A stretch of DNA of 64,000 bases from Alphaproteobacteria bacterium (GTDB taxonomy: Bacteria > Pseudomonadota > Alphaproteobacteria > UBA8366). The notes under the pieces were generated by a model that was not told the origin of the DNA, searched no databases, and was given only the letters and a program-made list of their open reading frames with translations. A program made the position numbers and the translations under genes. The stretch is taken from positions 186,001 through 250,000 of the forward strand of contig JAJFJD010000020.1 of assembly GCA_021774335.1 (NCBI GenBank), written 5' to 3'. This document shows, one piece after another, positions 16,430 to 25,597 of the stretch (within the stretch, counting starts at the first letter, position 1; the number at the start of each line of letters is the position of its first letter).

Positions 16430-18829
16430 ATGATCCCTTACGGGGCACCAGCGATTCGGGCGCTTTTACCGGCAGTTTTGATCCTGCTCGCCGTTGCCGG
16501 CACCGTGACCGCGGCCGACGACTCCGCTCGTCGTTTGATCGCGCAAGCAAGTGCGCCGGTCGGGAAAGGCACCCGATCCGAGATCCAGAATGTGCAGCGG
16601 CTTCTGAAATTGCTGTCCTCGCGGTATCCCGGAAAATTCGCGAGCGCCGACCCCAAACGCGTCGACGGCGTCTTCGGCGACGACACTGCGATTGCGATCA
16701 AGAACTTCCAGAAAACGTTCGGCGTATCCACGCCGCCCCGCAACAACGAAGCGCTCGTTTCCGAAATACTGGCGGCGCTCGCCCGCATGTCCTCGTTGAA
16801 ACCGAAACAACCGCAAGTCGCGACGGCAGCAACACCAAAAGCACAACCACCTGCGCAGCCCAAGGCAGCGACAGCGAAGGTGCCAACGGTTACGGCACCA
16901 CCGGTTCCGAAAGTTGTCGCCCCGCCGGTCCCGAGACCAGAAACCAGAACGACGCCCCCGGCCGAGACAAAACCTGCCAAGGGCCCTGTGCCGAAGGTTG
17001 TCGCCAAACCGGTGACCCAACCGCCGGCAAAGCCGCCTGTACCGAAGGTCGCAACGCCGACAAGCACAAGCAAGCCGGCGAAATCGCCGCCAAAACCCGT
17101 TGTGGCGCAAAAGGCAAAGCCCAAAAAACCGACGCCCGCACCCAAACAAGTCGCACGCACCAAGCCCGCAAATGATCGGCTGCTGTATTTTGTACAGGTC
17201 GCATCGCTGCGCGATTCGCAAGCCGCTAAACGGGAATGGCGGCGCATTCGCGATTCCAACCGCGCGGCGCTGGGAGCGGAGAACGTCTATTACGAAAAGG
17301 CCAACATCAAAGGGCGCGGCGTCTTCTACCGCATTCTCGTGGGCCCGGTCCGGGACCGGGAAACTGCCGCCGTTTTATGCTCGCTGCTTAAGCGGAACGG
17401 GCAGACATGCGTGACCACGCGACGGAACCTGAGCGCCATCAAGGATCCGAACGCTATGATCCCGTCGGATCCGAACAAGCCGGATCAACGATCCCGTCTG
17501 GACGACGACAAGGAACTCGCCGAAGGGGTTGGCGTGTCGCAGTCCGCAAAAACCGCGGCAAGCGATTCGACGGCATCCGAGAAACCGAAGACAGAAACAC
17601 CTGCGACCGACAGCCCGCTGGTTTCGCAAGCCGACCAGCCCTCCCAAACTCCGCAACCATCGACTGCGGCCACCGCGGATCCGTCAGAACGATCCAAAAC
17701 CGATGCAGGTGCTGCGAAGCCGGTTCCTCCTGAAGCCGCCACCGACGAAACAAAACCGAAATCGGGCGGCCAGGAGAATAAAGACGAGGACCGCAAGATT
17801 GCCGTCGCACCGTTGCCGGCGGCACCTCCAGCACCGGCCGCGAAGGCAGACTTGCCATCCGACGCCGGTAAGACGGCCAAATCGCCTGCGGACACGCGCG
17901 AGCCGGCGCCTGCGGCTGGCTCGGAAAAGTCCACCGCAGCGTTGCCGAAACCGACCGGGACAGCTTCAATCCCGGCACCACCCGCAATGCCGAATCAGTC
18001 GGATGCGGGACCGGTTGCGGACTCGGCAACGCCGACACCGCCGGCCGCCGCGGCGGCGAATAAGACTGCCGGGGGAACGCAGAGCACGGACAAATCAACG
18101 TCATCCGCCGGGACCCAAGACGTCGCGATAGCACGCCCCGCCGCTCCGACATCCGAACCGAATACCGCTCAGCCGACCGGTACCAAGGCAAAGACGCCGT
18201 TGATCAACGTGAATATCCAGTTGGACAGCTGGGACAGGATCGCAGTTCCGGCGGGGTTGGCACTTCTGCTCATCGCCGGCGTGGTGGTCTACAGCAAACG
18301 CCGCCGGAAGCAAAAATCAGCGTTCGCTCAGATATTCGGAACCGATGATTTGTCGCTGGATTTGGGCGCGCACGCCGCCGGTGCGAGTGAAACGCTCGAC
18401 GCGCTCGAGGAAAACTTCAAGAGCGATCCCCTCCGCCGTGCGCGGCGAATCCGTGACGGCTTTCTCCATGATGTACTGGATGGGGAACTCGGCGAGGTCA
18501 CGCCGAACTACTCCGTCGAGTCGGCGATGCGGATCAATAGTGAACTAAAACATCTACTGAGCGCCAAGCCGGACGACTACAAATCGATCTTCCTGAACTG
18601 GATGTTTCTGTCTGAAGTGGGCACCGCCCTGCACCAGAAAGATATCGTGATCGATCAACTGGACAGCGATATTGGCCGAGAGCTCACGCTGCTCCAGAAC
18701 TATTTCAAGATCCATCTACTGGAGCTGGATGACCGGCATAGCCTCCGGGAAAACCTACCGGGAATCTTTTACTGCCTCCAACTACCCCCCCTGCGCCAAC
18801 GCGAAACCGCGGCAATATCGGCCGCCTAG
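16430..18829 (+). CDS. FimV-like envelope protein with peptidoglycan-binding and SPOR domains
   Basis: About 799 residues from ATG 16430, chosen because GAGGG precedes it and a clean signal peptide follows (ALLPAVLILLAVAGTVTAADD); ATG 16388 is the longer alternative. Order of parts: signal peptide 1-30; PG_binding_1-like domain about 51-110 (VQRLLKLL to KNFQKTFGV); Pro/Lys/Thr-rich linker; SPOR domain about 249-333 (YFVQVASLRDSQAAKREW to FYRILVGPVRD); a long Pro/Ala/Thr linker; a transmembrane helix about 605-623 followed by KRRRKQK; and a helical C-terminal domain of about 170 residues predicted to be cytoplasmic. The layout recalls FimV-type polar scaffold proteins, with peptidoglycan contact outside and a cytoplasmic hub inside. 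No neighbour shares its operon. Function in polar or septal organisation is inferred. Confidence 0.75.
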   Translation: MIPYGAPAIRALLPAVLILLAVAGTVTAADDSARRLIAQASAPVGKGTRSEIQNVQRLLKLLSSRYPGKFASADPKRVDGVFGDDTAIAIKNFQKTFGVSTPPRNNEALVSEILAALARMSSLKPKQPQVATAATPKAQPPAQPKAATAKVPTVTAPPVPKVVAPPVPRPETRTTPPAETKPAKGPVPKVVAKPVTQPPAKPPVPKVATPTSTSKPAKSPPKPVVAQKAKPKKPTPAPKQVARTKPANDRLLYFVQVASLRDSQAAKREWRRIRDSNRAALGAENVYYEKANIKGRGVFYRILVGPVRDRETAAVLCSLLKRNGQTCVTTRRNLSAIKDPNAMIPSDPNKPDQRSRLDDDKELAEGVGVSQSAKTAASDSTASEKPKTETPATDSPLVSQADQPSQTPQPSTAATADPSERSKTDAGAAKPVPPEAATDETKPKSGGQENKDEDRKIAVAPLPAAPPAPAAKADLPSDAGKTAKSPADTREPAPAAGSEKSTAALPKPTGTASIPAPPAMPNQSDAGPVADSATPTPPAAAAANKTAGGTQSTDKSTSSAGTQDVAIARPAAPTSEPNTAQPTGTKAKTPLINVNIQLDSWDRIAVPAGLALLLIAGVVVYSKRRRKQKSAFAQIFGTDDLSLDLGAHAAGASETLDALEENFKSDPLRRARRIRDGFLHDVLDGELGEVTPNYSVESAMRINSELKHLLSAKPDDYKSIFLNWMFLSEVGTALHQKDIVIDQLDSDIGRELTLLQNYFKIHLLELDDRHSLRENLPGIFYCLQLPPLRQRETAAISAA

Positions 18830-19240
18830 ACATTCCCCACCTGTTGGCTATAGCTCATTCAGTCGAGTAAAAGTTGATATTTTTCAAATAGTTATGTTCT
18901 CATAATCATATAAATTTTATCGAAAATACAATCTATCTACCCCCAGTTCTTTACTACTATTGAGACGTCCTATAACCCCCAATTCACTTTGCGCCAGAAA
19001 TCTAGGCGAATCATACTGACAATATAAAGGGTTACGGTGTTGTCGGGATGCACCTGACCGCGTCTGTTCGGTCAGTATCCGCATCTCAAACTTTCTAGTC
19101 CGTATGGGTGGCCAGCTCATTTTTCGAGCTGTATGGGACGGAGTGGAAAGCGAAGGATACCGGCACGGCCCCTTATTAAAAATTGCCTTTCAATTAAAGG
19201 GCTTATAACGACGATGTCAAAATTGAGGGGGGAAAGCGTA
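18830..19240. other. Upstream region of the WbaP-like gene
   Basis: AT-rich at 18860-18950 and then mixed. It probably holds the promoter of the initiating transferase. The reading frame of that gene extends back to an ATG at 19133, but the best Shine-Dalgarno is at 19225-19233, so the first 100 bases of that extension are treated as leader. No other gene is supported. Confidence 0.45.
19225..19233 (+). promoter_or_regulatory. Shine-Dalgarno deciding the WbaP-like start
   Basis: GAGGGGGGA sits 7 bases before GTG 19241 and is the only strong ribosome-binding site in the region. Alternatives ATG 19133 and ATG 19214 lack a comparable sequence. Confidence 0.55.
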
Positions 19241-20704
19241 GTGCCGTTAGACTCGGTCATCGCCAAAAGCTTTATTGATTTCCGTGACCTCGCCCGCGAT
19301 TTGCGCGAGCGCCGTTCCATTTGGCTTATCATGCTTCTGGCGGATGTTGTCGCGCTGGAACTCTGCGTTTTGCTCGGCTATTTGACACGCTTGGCGCTCA
19401 GCCCACTCTGGCCGATCGCCATCAGCACCGATCAGTTCGCCGCCATTGCGCTTGGTGCCCTGGCATTACCGGTCGCCCTACATTTCATGGGCATGTATCC
19501 CGGCTACGGCATCAGCCCGATCGTACGGCTGCGCCAACGGGTCATGGCCAGCTTCGTGTTGTTCGGCGTTCTCATCGCCTGGAACTATCTGGAGCGGAGC
19601 GAGGAACTGTCGCGCGGCATATTGGTTGCATCGATGGCCTATGCGCTGATCCTGCCCTTCTTGATCGAAGCCGTTACCCGAAAGATTCTCATTAAGCTCA
19701 ACATGTGGGGCCAACCCACGATCGTTCTGGGCGCCGGCGACACCGGCACCAACATGATCGAACTGCTGCAGCGCCGCCCGGAGCTGGGCATGGTGCCGGT
19801 GGCGATGTTCGACGACGATTCGACAAAATGGGGCAAGCAGGTCGGCGGCGTCGAAATCCTCGGCCCACTGGCCCATGCCGCGTCGCTCGACCAGGCACGC
19901 ATTCGAACCGCGATCCTCGCCGTGCCGATGGACGACGGTCAACTGGCCGTGGACGTCCTGGACAAGCTCCGTTTCGAGAATGTCATCATCGTGCCGCGCT
20001 TGTTCGGCGTACAAAGCCTGTGGGTCTCGCCGATCGATCTCGACGGCGTGGTTGGCCTGCAGGTCACGAATAACCTGTCGCAGGCGCATAACTTCGTCAT
20101 CAAACGGCTGCTGGACTACGCCATATCGATCCCTGCGGCGATCCTGTCGCTGCCGGTTCTGCTGGTCTCCGCGCTCTGGATCATGCTGGTCGACGGCGCA
20201 CCGGTCTTCTTCACGCAGGAACGCCGCGGTTTTCGCGGAAAGACCATCAAGGTCTTAAAGCTGCGCACCATGTACCGTGACGCCGAACAGCGGCTGGAAA
20301 CGCATCTTGCGGAAAATCCGGAAGCCCGCGAGGAGTGGCAACGCTTCTTCAAGCTGAAGAAGGATCCCCGCGTCCTGCCGGGTGTCGGCTCCTTCCTGCG
20401 CCGCACCAGTCTCGACGAACTGCCGCAGATCTTCAACGTCCTGCGCGGCGACATGTCCCTCGTCGGTCCGCGGCCGTTCCCGGAATATCACCTGTGTCAT
20501 TTCGACAAGCGTTTCTGCGACTTCCGCGCCAGCGTGCAACCGGGCCTGACCGGGCTGTGGCAGGTCTCCGCGCGAAGCGACGGTGACCTCGCGGTACAAG
20601 AATCGCTCGACAGCTACTACATCCGGAACTGGTCGCTGTGGCTCGACCTCTATGTCTTGATGCGTACGGTCGTAACGGTCGTCCGCGGAACCGGCGCCTA
20701 CTAA
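19241..20704 (+). CDS. wbaP: Undecaprenyl-phosphate glycosylphosphotransferase, WbaP type
   Basis: A 487-residue enzyme (from GTG 19241; up to 523 if ATG 19133 is used) that starts repeat-unit synthesis by moving a sugar-1-phosphate, often galactose, glucose or an amino sugar, from a nucleotide donor to undecaprenyl phosphate. Four N-terminal transmembrane helices are followed by a Rossmann-like domain (IVLGAGDTGTNMIELL near residue 165), a membrane re-entrant helix (LLDYAISIPAAILSLPVLL) and the catalytic bacterial sugar transferase domain with QERRGFRGKTIKVLKLRTM, RTSLDELPQIFNVL and GDMSLVGPRPF. Domain order and length match WbaP-type polyprenyl glycosylphosphotransferases. It ends 20 bases before a strong terminator. 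The sugar is unknown; the symbol denotes family rather than proven galactose use. Confidence 0.9.
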   Translation: MPLDSVIAKSFIDFRDLARDLRERRSIWLIMLLADVVALELCVLLGYLTRLALSPLWPIAISTDQFAAIALGALALPVALHFMGMYPGYGISPIVRLRQRVMASFVLFGVLIAWNYLERSEELSRGILVASMAYALILPFLIEAVTRKILIKLNMWGQPTIVLGAGDTGTNMIELLQRRPELGMVPVAMFDDDSTKWGKQVGGVEILGPLAHAASLDQARIRTAILAVPMDDGQLAVDVLDKLRFENVIIVPRLFGVQSLWVSPIDLDGVVGLQVTNNLSQAHNFVIKRLLDYAISIPAAILSLPVLLVSALWIMLVDGAPVFFTQERRGFRGKTIKVLKLRTMYRDAEQRLETHLAENPEAREEWQRFFKLKKDPRVLPGVGSFLRRTSLDELPQIFNVLRGDMSLVGPRPFPEYHLCHFDKRFCDFRASVQPGLTGLWQVSARSDGDLAVQESLDSYYIRNWSLWLDLYVLMRTVVTVVRGTGAY

Positions 20705-20723
20705 CCAGCGCCGATCGGGAATA

Positions 20724-20757
20724 AAAAACCCCGGATGCCGCGGCATCCGGGGTTTTT
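20724..20757. terminator. Strong bidirectional intrinsic terminator
   Basis: AAAAACCCCGGATGCCG (20724-20740) is followed immediately by its exact reverse complement (20741-20757), a 17-base palindrome with A and T ends. It terminates the WbaP-like gene on the plus strand and the glutathione transferase gene on the minus strand. Confidence 0.92.
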
Positions 20758-20777
20758 CTTATTCGGTGTTTTGAGCG

Positions 20778-21410
20778 CTATTTCTTCTTGCGCGACGGCA
20801 CGGTAGCGGCCACGGCCGGACGCCCCGCCACTGCCGCATACCAGCGGCTGAGATTGGTCAGACTTTCCGGAATACGAATCTTTGCCACCCGCCCCAGGTC
20901 GAAACCGCAGATGGCGGTGATATCAGCGATCGAATAGTCATCACCGGCAATGTAGTCCCGGTCCTTCAACTCGCCATCCAGCCACGTCATCCGTTCTTCG
21001 ATCGTGCGCCGACACAAATCTGCGAAGTCAGGTACCTGCTCGATCCGGTCTTGCCAATAGGGGTGGCCGTGACGGAAGGCGAAGGAGATGTTGCCGACAA
21101 CCTCAAACTCCATCCGCCGGTTCCACATTTCCACGATCGCCTTGCCGGCGGCGCCGGTCCCGAAGAGCGGCGGCTCAGGCTGCTGTTCTTCGAAATAACG
21201 GCAGATCGCAACGGATTCGGCGATGCAGGTGCCGTCGTCGAGTTCAAGAACCGGCACGCGCGCAAGCGGGTTCAACGCTACGAAATCCGGATCGAAATTC
21301 TGTTTCGCGCCGAGATCGATTTCGACCGTCGGCACGTCGATGCCCTTTTCGCCTAGGAAGATCGCAACCCGGCGCGGGTTGGGGGCAACGCTGCTTGTGT
21401 GGAGTTTCAT
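20778..21410 (-). CDS. Glutathione S-transferase family protein
   Basis: A 210-residue cytosolic protein with a thioredoxin-like N-terminal domain (1-80) and an all-helical C-terminal domain. The start MKLHTSSVAPNPRRVAIFLGEKG, the cis-proline region LARVPVLELDDG and the glutathione-binding ESVAICRYFEE (Glu-Ser near residues 65-66) are typical of bacterial GSTs. The protein ends in a basic tail, RKKK. It is the only non-glycan gene between the two polysaccharide regions and lies between a terminator and the end of the large operon, so it may be transcribed alone or by read-through from it. Substrate unknown. Confidence 0.9.
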   Translation of the reverse strand: MKLHTSSVAPNPRRVAIFLGEKGIDVPTVEIDLGAKQNFDPDFVALNPLARVPVLELDDGTCIAESVAICRYFEEQQPEPPLFGTGAAGKAIVEMWNRRMEFEVVGNISFAFRHGHPYWQDRIEQVPDFADLCRRTIEERMTWLDGELKDRDYIAGDDYSIADITAICGFDLGRVAKIRIPESLTNLSRWYAAVAGRPAVAATVPSRKKK

Positions 21411-21493
21411 GCAACACCGTATCGGTTTGTTGGCGTGAATTTTGATATGCGACGCAGTTTAGCCGGACTTGCCGGGCAAGGTCGAATGACCCG

Positions 21494-22636
21494 CTAGCGG
21501 ATGACGTGGGTACTCTCCGCTCCCAGCACCGTGATCGTTTGATCGATCATCTCTTCCAAGCTGAAGTTCTCGACGATGCGCGCCCGGGCATCGGCGCGAA
21601 TGGCGGCAGGGTCGGCGTTCAGCCGGTCAAGCAGCCGATCGACGCCGTCCGCGAGCGCAATCGGATCCTTAGCCGGAACGACCTCACCCGTATCCCCGAT
21701 GATCTGGCGCGCATCGCCAACATCGGTCGCGACGCAGGGCACGCCAGCCGCCATGGATTCACCAAGGACATTCGAAAATCCTTCTCCGAACGCAGACGAC
21801 AAACAGACGATATCCAGCGCTGCCAAAATAGCCGGCATATCGACCCGGGGGCCTAAGCGGTGAGCCTGATTCTGGAGATTCCGCGATTCTACCAGTTCGT
21901 TCAATGCGCGGTTATCTTGGCCGGTACCAGTGCCAACAAGCACGAAGGAAACATCCTTCCCACGATCTGCCAACTGCTGCATTGCCGTCAGAAAATTTTC
22001 ATGATCCTTCATGGGATCGAACCGCGCCGGCAACCCGACCAGTATATCTGATTCCTGAACGCCGAGTTCCGCCCGCACGGCGAATTTCTTTCCGGCGTCC
22101 GGTTTGAATCGCTCAACATCGATGCCGTTGGGAATAACCATGGCCCGGTCCAATACGATTCCGCGCTCGAGAGCCGTCTCCAACCCCCGTTTCGAGTTGG
22201 AAATAATGCGATCCGCGAAACGCGATAGGCGCGCCTCGACCATGTAGCTCAGTCGAGCCATCCAGTCATAGCGATCAAGCTGCATGTCCGAGGCGCGAAT
22301 GCCCCAGATGATACGGGGACGATCCGGAGCCGTTCCGCGCGACAGCGTAACAATGATGTTCGCGGTCGGCAGATACCCATGAAGGATCTCCGGTCGCTCG
22401 GCCCTTAGGCAACGGCGGTAGCGAAGTCCAAATCCGAGGAAGTCCCAACGACTACGCTTTGCAAGACTGACGTGCCGGACCCCGGCCTCGATCAGTTCCG
22501 CGGCGAATACGCCGCCATCGTAAAACGTCACGACCGTCACATCATGCCCCCGTTCCCGCAACCCAACGGCGAGCGCGGCCAACTGACGTTGCGCGCCGCC
22601 TAGATCCAGCGACCGGACAAGAAACATAACTTTCAT
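21494..22636 (-). CDS. GT4 family glycosyltransferase
   Basis: A 380-residue GT-B glycosyltransferase and the last gene of the long minus-strand run. The N terminus MKVMFLVRSLDLGGAQRQL is a classical GT4 acceptor-domain start. The donor domain holds VGLPARFDPMKDHENFL, LGPRVDMPAILAALDIVCLSS and the E-x7-E block FGEGFSNVLGESMAAGVPCVATDVG. It likely adds a sugar to the lipid-linked repeat. There is a 54-base gap to the upstream methyltransferase, larger than elsewhere in the cluster, which may contain a minor promoter. No intrinsic terminator was found within the 83 bases downstream. Confidence 0.9.
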   Translation of the reverse strand: MKVMFLVRSLDLGGAQRQLAALAVGLRERGHDVTVVTFYDGGVFAAELIEAGVRHVSLAKRSRWDFLGFGLRYRRCLRAERPEILHGYLPTANIIVTLSRGTAPDRPRIIWGIRASDMQLDRYDWMARLSYMVEARLSRFADRIISNSKRGLETALERGIVLDRAMVIPNGIDVERFKPDAGKKFAVRAELGVQESDILVGLPARFDPMKDHENFLTAMQQLADRGKDVSFVLVGTGTGQDNRALNELVESRNLQNQAHRLGPRVDMPAILAALDIVCLSSAFGEGFSNVLGESMAAGVPCVATDVGDARQIIGDTGEVVPAKDPIALADGVDRLLDRLNADPAAIRADARARIVENFSLEEMIDQTITVLGAESTHVIR

Positions 22637-22690
22637 ATGAGAATGTGGTGTATCGACCTACAACAGCGTCTTTGAGTACGGCTGTGCCGG

Positions 22691-23527
22691 CTAGCCTAGT
22701 TTCTGGAAGACGAACTCGTTGCAACCATGACCGTTGCGCGTCCGGAGTTTCCGAAGCACGTAACCCTTCTTCTTGTAGAACTCGAAAATATCCTCAGGCG
22801 TGCTTGCCTCGAAAGGGTATCCGCCGACCCAGTCGACCACATCGCGCCAGGGCGACATGCCACGTTCGCGGGAATACTCCCGCCAAGCGCGAACGGGGTG
22901 ACCAAGCAGCACATCGCGTAGGAAGGCCTTGGCCCACATGCGCACGAAGCACGGCCACAGGACCAGAAACCGGAGGTAGGGAGGCAGACTGACGTAGGTC
23001 TTCTTTACGCACGTCCAGCGCCGCGTCGGCCCGCCTTGGTGATTGTAGATCGCAATAAAGAGCAGACCGTTCTCGGCCACCAGGGAATCGACGTTTTCGA
23101 GCGCCTTCCACATCGCGCCGGTATGATGCAGGACACCCCAGGAATAGACGATATCCCACTGTCCCAGCGTGCCAAGGAAATCAGGATCAAGCGCCGATCC
23201 GGCCGAGATTTCCCAGTCCGGATCGTCGCGGCGGTACTGGTCTCGTAAGGCCTTTGCGCAAGCAACGGAAGCCGGGTCGACATCGAAGGACCGCACCGCC
23301 GCACCGAGCCGGCGCGCAACGAGCGAGAACAAACCACTTCCCGATCCGATATCCAAGAACCGTTTGCCGGCAAGACTGTCGTGCTCGAGCATTTCGACGA
23401 GCGACTTCTCCGCTTTAACTATGCGATCGTCGTCAAGATCACGAAGAAACCGTTGCCAATTTTCGCCGAAGGCAAATACGTCGGTGCCCTTGGCCGTCTG
23501 CGCGTATTCAGTCACGATGTGGTCCAT
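22691..23527 (-). CDS. Class I SAM-dependent methyltransferase
   Basis: A 278-residue methyltransferase with motif I FLDIGSGSGLFSLVARRLGA near residue 55, the acidic loop SFDVDP, and WDIVYSWGVLHHTGAMWKAL as post-I/II region. The C-terminal 100 residues (RRWTCVKKTYVSLPPYL onward, ending SRERGMSPWRDVVDWVGGYPFE) match a subfamily seen in O-antigen clusters. The start ATG 23527 lies inside the preceding glycosyltransferase, overlapping by 16 bases, which points to translational coupling. It probably methylates a glycan or a small precursor. Confidence 0.87.
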   Translation of the reverse strand: MDHIVTEYAQTAKGTDVFAFGENWQRFLRDLDDDRIVKAEKSLVEMLEHDSLAGKRFLDIGSGSGLFSLVARRLGAAVRSFDVDPASVACAKALRDQYRRDDPDWEISAGSALDPDFLGTLGQWDIVYSWGVLHHTGAMWKALENVDSLVAENGLLFIAIYNHQGGPTRRWTCVKKTYVSLPPYLRFLVLWPCFVRMWAKAFLRDVLLGHPVRAWREYSRERGMSPWRDVVDWVGGYPFEASTPEDIFEFYKKKGYVLRKLRTRNGHGCNEFVFQKLG

Positions 23528-24747
23528 TCAGTGTCGTCAGTAAGCCGATCCACCGGCTTTCCCGGAGCCGAGAGCAGCCCGCGATATAGGTTTTCGTACC
23601 GGCCAACGCAATCGTCGATCGCGAACAGCGAGTTTGCACGATCCCGGGAGGCGGCACCCAAGCGTTCGCGCAAATCGGAACTGCCGGCCAGTTCCCGAAT
23701 CGCCACTGCCAGCGACGCCGGGTCTCGTGTTGGCACCAAGCGTCCAACTGCATCATCGCCGATCGCCTCACCGTTGCCGCCAACCGCTGTGGCAATGGTC
23801 GGTACCCCCGCCACCAGTGATTCGAGAACCGCGTTGGAGAATCCTTCCTGGTGCGACGCGAGAATCGAGATATCCGCCGCACCATAGAGCCCCACGACAT
23901 CCTCATAGTCGCCCAGGAGCCGCACATTGGATCCGATGCCGAGTTCATCGGCATAGCGCTCAAGGTCGGCCGCAATACCGCTATCCCGTCCCGCGCAAAG
24001 CAAAACCCAAGGCTGTGGCAATTCAGCCGCGATACCCGACAGTGCCGCGAACAAGTCCCGATGTCCCTTATAGGGAATAAGATTTGCGACCGAGACCAGC
24101 ACCAACGCGTTGTCGTCTATGCCCAGATGACGACGCATCGTGATCCGGTCCTGTTCGGTCTTCACCGTACCGACCGGCACACCGTTGTAGATCAGTCCGA
24201 TACGATCCTCGGGCACACCCTCTTCCGCGAGTTGCTCGATCACCGCGCGCGAATTTCCCAACACGGCTTTCATACCGCGAATAAGGCGGCGTTCAACCCG
24301 CGCCAGCGTCGGGTTATCCGCTTGATAGTCGCGTAACGATCGGCGGCTCGCCAACACGACGGGATGCCGGGCAAGCCGCGCCGCCGCCCCCCCGATGACA
24401 GTCGCCATCGGCAGGAAGCAATGGCAGATGTCCGGCTTCTCCTGCTTGATGATCTTCCGTAGCCTGAGTATCTCGGTGGCATACACCGCCAAGCCGCGAA
24501 ACGGCGGCGGTAGCTTGGTGACCAACGGTTGGTTGCCCAGTGGAAAATCTATGGTGATGCCGGCGTCCCGGATGGGCTGCGCCATCGCCCCTTCATCACC
24601 AAGCGCGTAAACCCGCGGCCTGATCCCCCGTGCAAGAAGCCGCGGCAGGAGCAACGACAAATGCCGTTCGGTCCCGCCGGTCCCGAAGCCGCATGCGACC
24701 ACGAGCAAGGATATGGGATCCTTGTGGTCAACGGCGCTACTCCGCAT
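23512..24747 (-). CDS. GT4 family glycosyltransferase
   Basis: A 411-residue GT-B glycosyltransferase taken from ATG 24747, which overlaps the preceding gene by 11 bases; an upstream ATG at 24801 would add 18 residues deeper into that gene. Features are VVACGFGTGGTERHLSLLLP at the N terminus, NGVPVGTVK at the domain junction, VANLIPYKGHRDLF and YGAADISILASHQEGFSNAVLE in the donor domain, with the E-x7-E pair near residue 310. It is coupled on both sides by overlaps. Acceptor and donor are unknown. Confidence 0.88.
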   Translation of the reverse strand: MRSSAVDHKDPISLLVVACGFGTGGTERHLSLLLPRLLARGIRPRVYALGDEGAMAQPIRDAGITIDFPLGNQPLVTKLPPPFRGLAVYATEILRLRKIIKQEKPDICHCFLPMATVIGGAAARLARHPVVLASRRSLRDYQADNPTLARVERRLIRGMKAVLGNSRAVIEQLAEEGVPEDRIGLIYNGVPVGTVKTEQDRITMRRHLGIDDNALVLVSVANLIPYKGHRDLFAALSGIAAELPQPWVLLCAGRDSGIAADLERYADELGIGSNVRLLGDYEDVVGLYGAADISILASHQEGFSNAVLESLVAGVPTIATAVGGNGEAIGDDAVGRLVPTRDPASLAVAIRELAGSSDLRERLGAASRDRANSLFAIDDCVGRYENLYRGLLSAPGKPVDRLTDDTEWTTS

Positions 24748-25546
24748 TGGATCGCGCGGCAGGGAAGCCGAGCCGTTCGGCAAGCGCCTTGAAACGCCCA
24801 TCCCGCTCCATCACGGCAGCATAGAAGTCGAAATTTGCACTAGCACGGCCATCCACGACACGGCGCAGGCGCATCACCGGCGGCATCGGTTCCGGCGTCC
24901 ACCAAACGGGATGCGTCAACACGTGCAGCCGCGGAAAAGGAGGTTCGGACAACACGTCCTCGAGCCGGTCATAGCGCCAAATTCCATTCGAGTCCGACAC
25001 GTATTTGTAGCCATCCTGATAGGCCTTCGTACTGGAATTGAGCATGCCGCAAATTTCATCCGCGCGGTCGAGCCGCGACTCGTGCAGAACGTAGTTGTGG
25101 AAGGACATCGTGGTGACGGGCACGCCGGCGACCGCTTCGATGAGACGCTTTTCCAACCCGATACGATCGAGGATTTTTTCTCGTGATACCGCCTCGGCCT
25201 CCAAGCCGACATCCATATCGAAATGCAGGCCGATTTCGTGGCCCAGCCCAGCAATTTGCCGAATGACGACACCGGTATCGGGCTCAAGGATATTGTAGTA
25301 GCGGCTACTGACGAGCACATGATAGATGCACCGCAAACCGAGCACCGCTTCTATCTTCGCAAATGCGAGGGCGCGCTGCGGGCTATAGTCTACATCGTGC
25401 CGCCAAATCACGAACGGCGCTTCCGGCGCAGCGCCATATGACTCGAACCGGTATTTCGACGCCGCGAGTTCGAGCAATCGTCCATAGTTCGCTTCGGTAA
25501 AATCCTTCTCTTCGGCGTGCTTCTCGCCGGCAGATGAACGGGTCAT
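24737..25546 (-). CDS. Polysaccharide deacetylase-like (WbmS-type) protein
   Basis: About 269 residues from ATG 25546; GTG 25579 is an alternative giving 280. The segment FVIWRHDVDYSPQRALAFA resembles the metal-binding motif 1 of the NodB fold, GLGHEIGLHFDMD resembles motif 2 with a single His, and VTTMSFHNYVLHESRLD supplies another His. This matches a family of deacetylase-like proteins found in O-antigen loci, whose activity is not well defined. The gene lies between an LpxD-like acyltransferase and a glycosyltransferase, both on the same strand. Deacetylation of a sugar intermediate is a reasonable but unproven guess. Confidence 0.7.
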   Translation of the reverse strand: MTRSSAGEKHAEEKDFTEANYGRLLELAASKYRFESYGAAPEAPFVIWRHDVDYSPQRALAFAKIEAVLGLRCIYHVLVSSRYYNILEPDTGVVIRQIAGLGHEIGLHFDMDVGLEAEAVSREKILDRIGLEKRLIEAVAGVPVTTMSFHNYVLHESRLDRADEICGMLNSSTKAYQDGYKYVSDSNGIWRYDRLEDVLSEPPFPRLHVLTHPVWWTPEPMPPVMRLRRVVDGRASANFDFYAAVMERDGRFKALAERLGFPAARSNAE

Positions 25547-25597
25547 CGGTATCGGGTAACTCCTATCTTCGACGAACACGACTAAGGTCGTGCGAGC

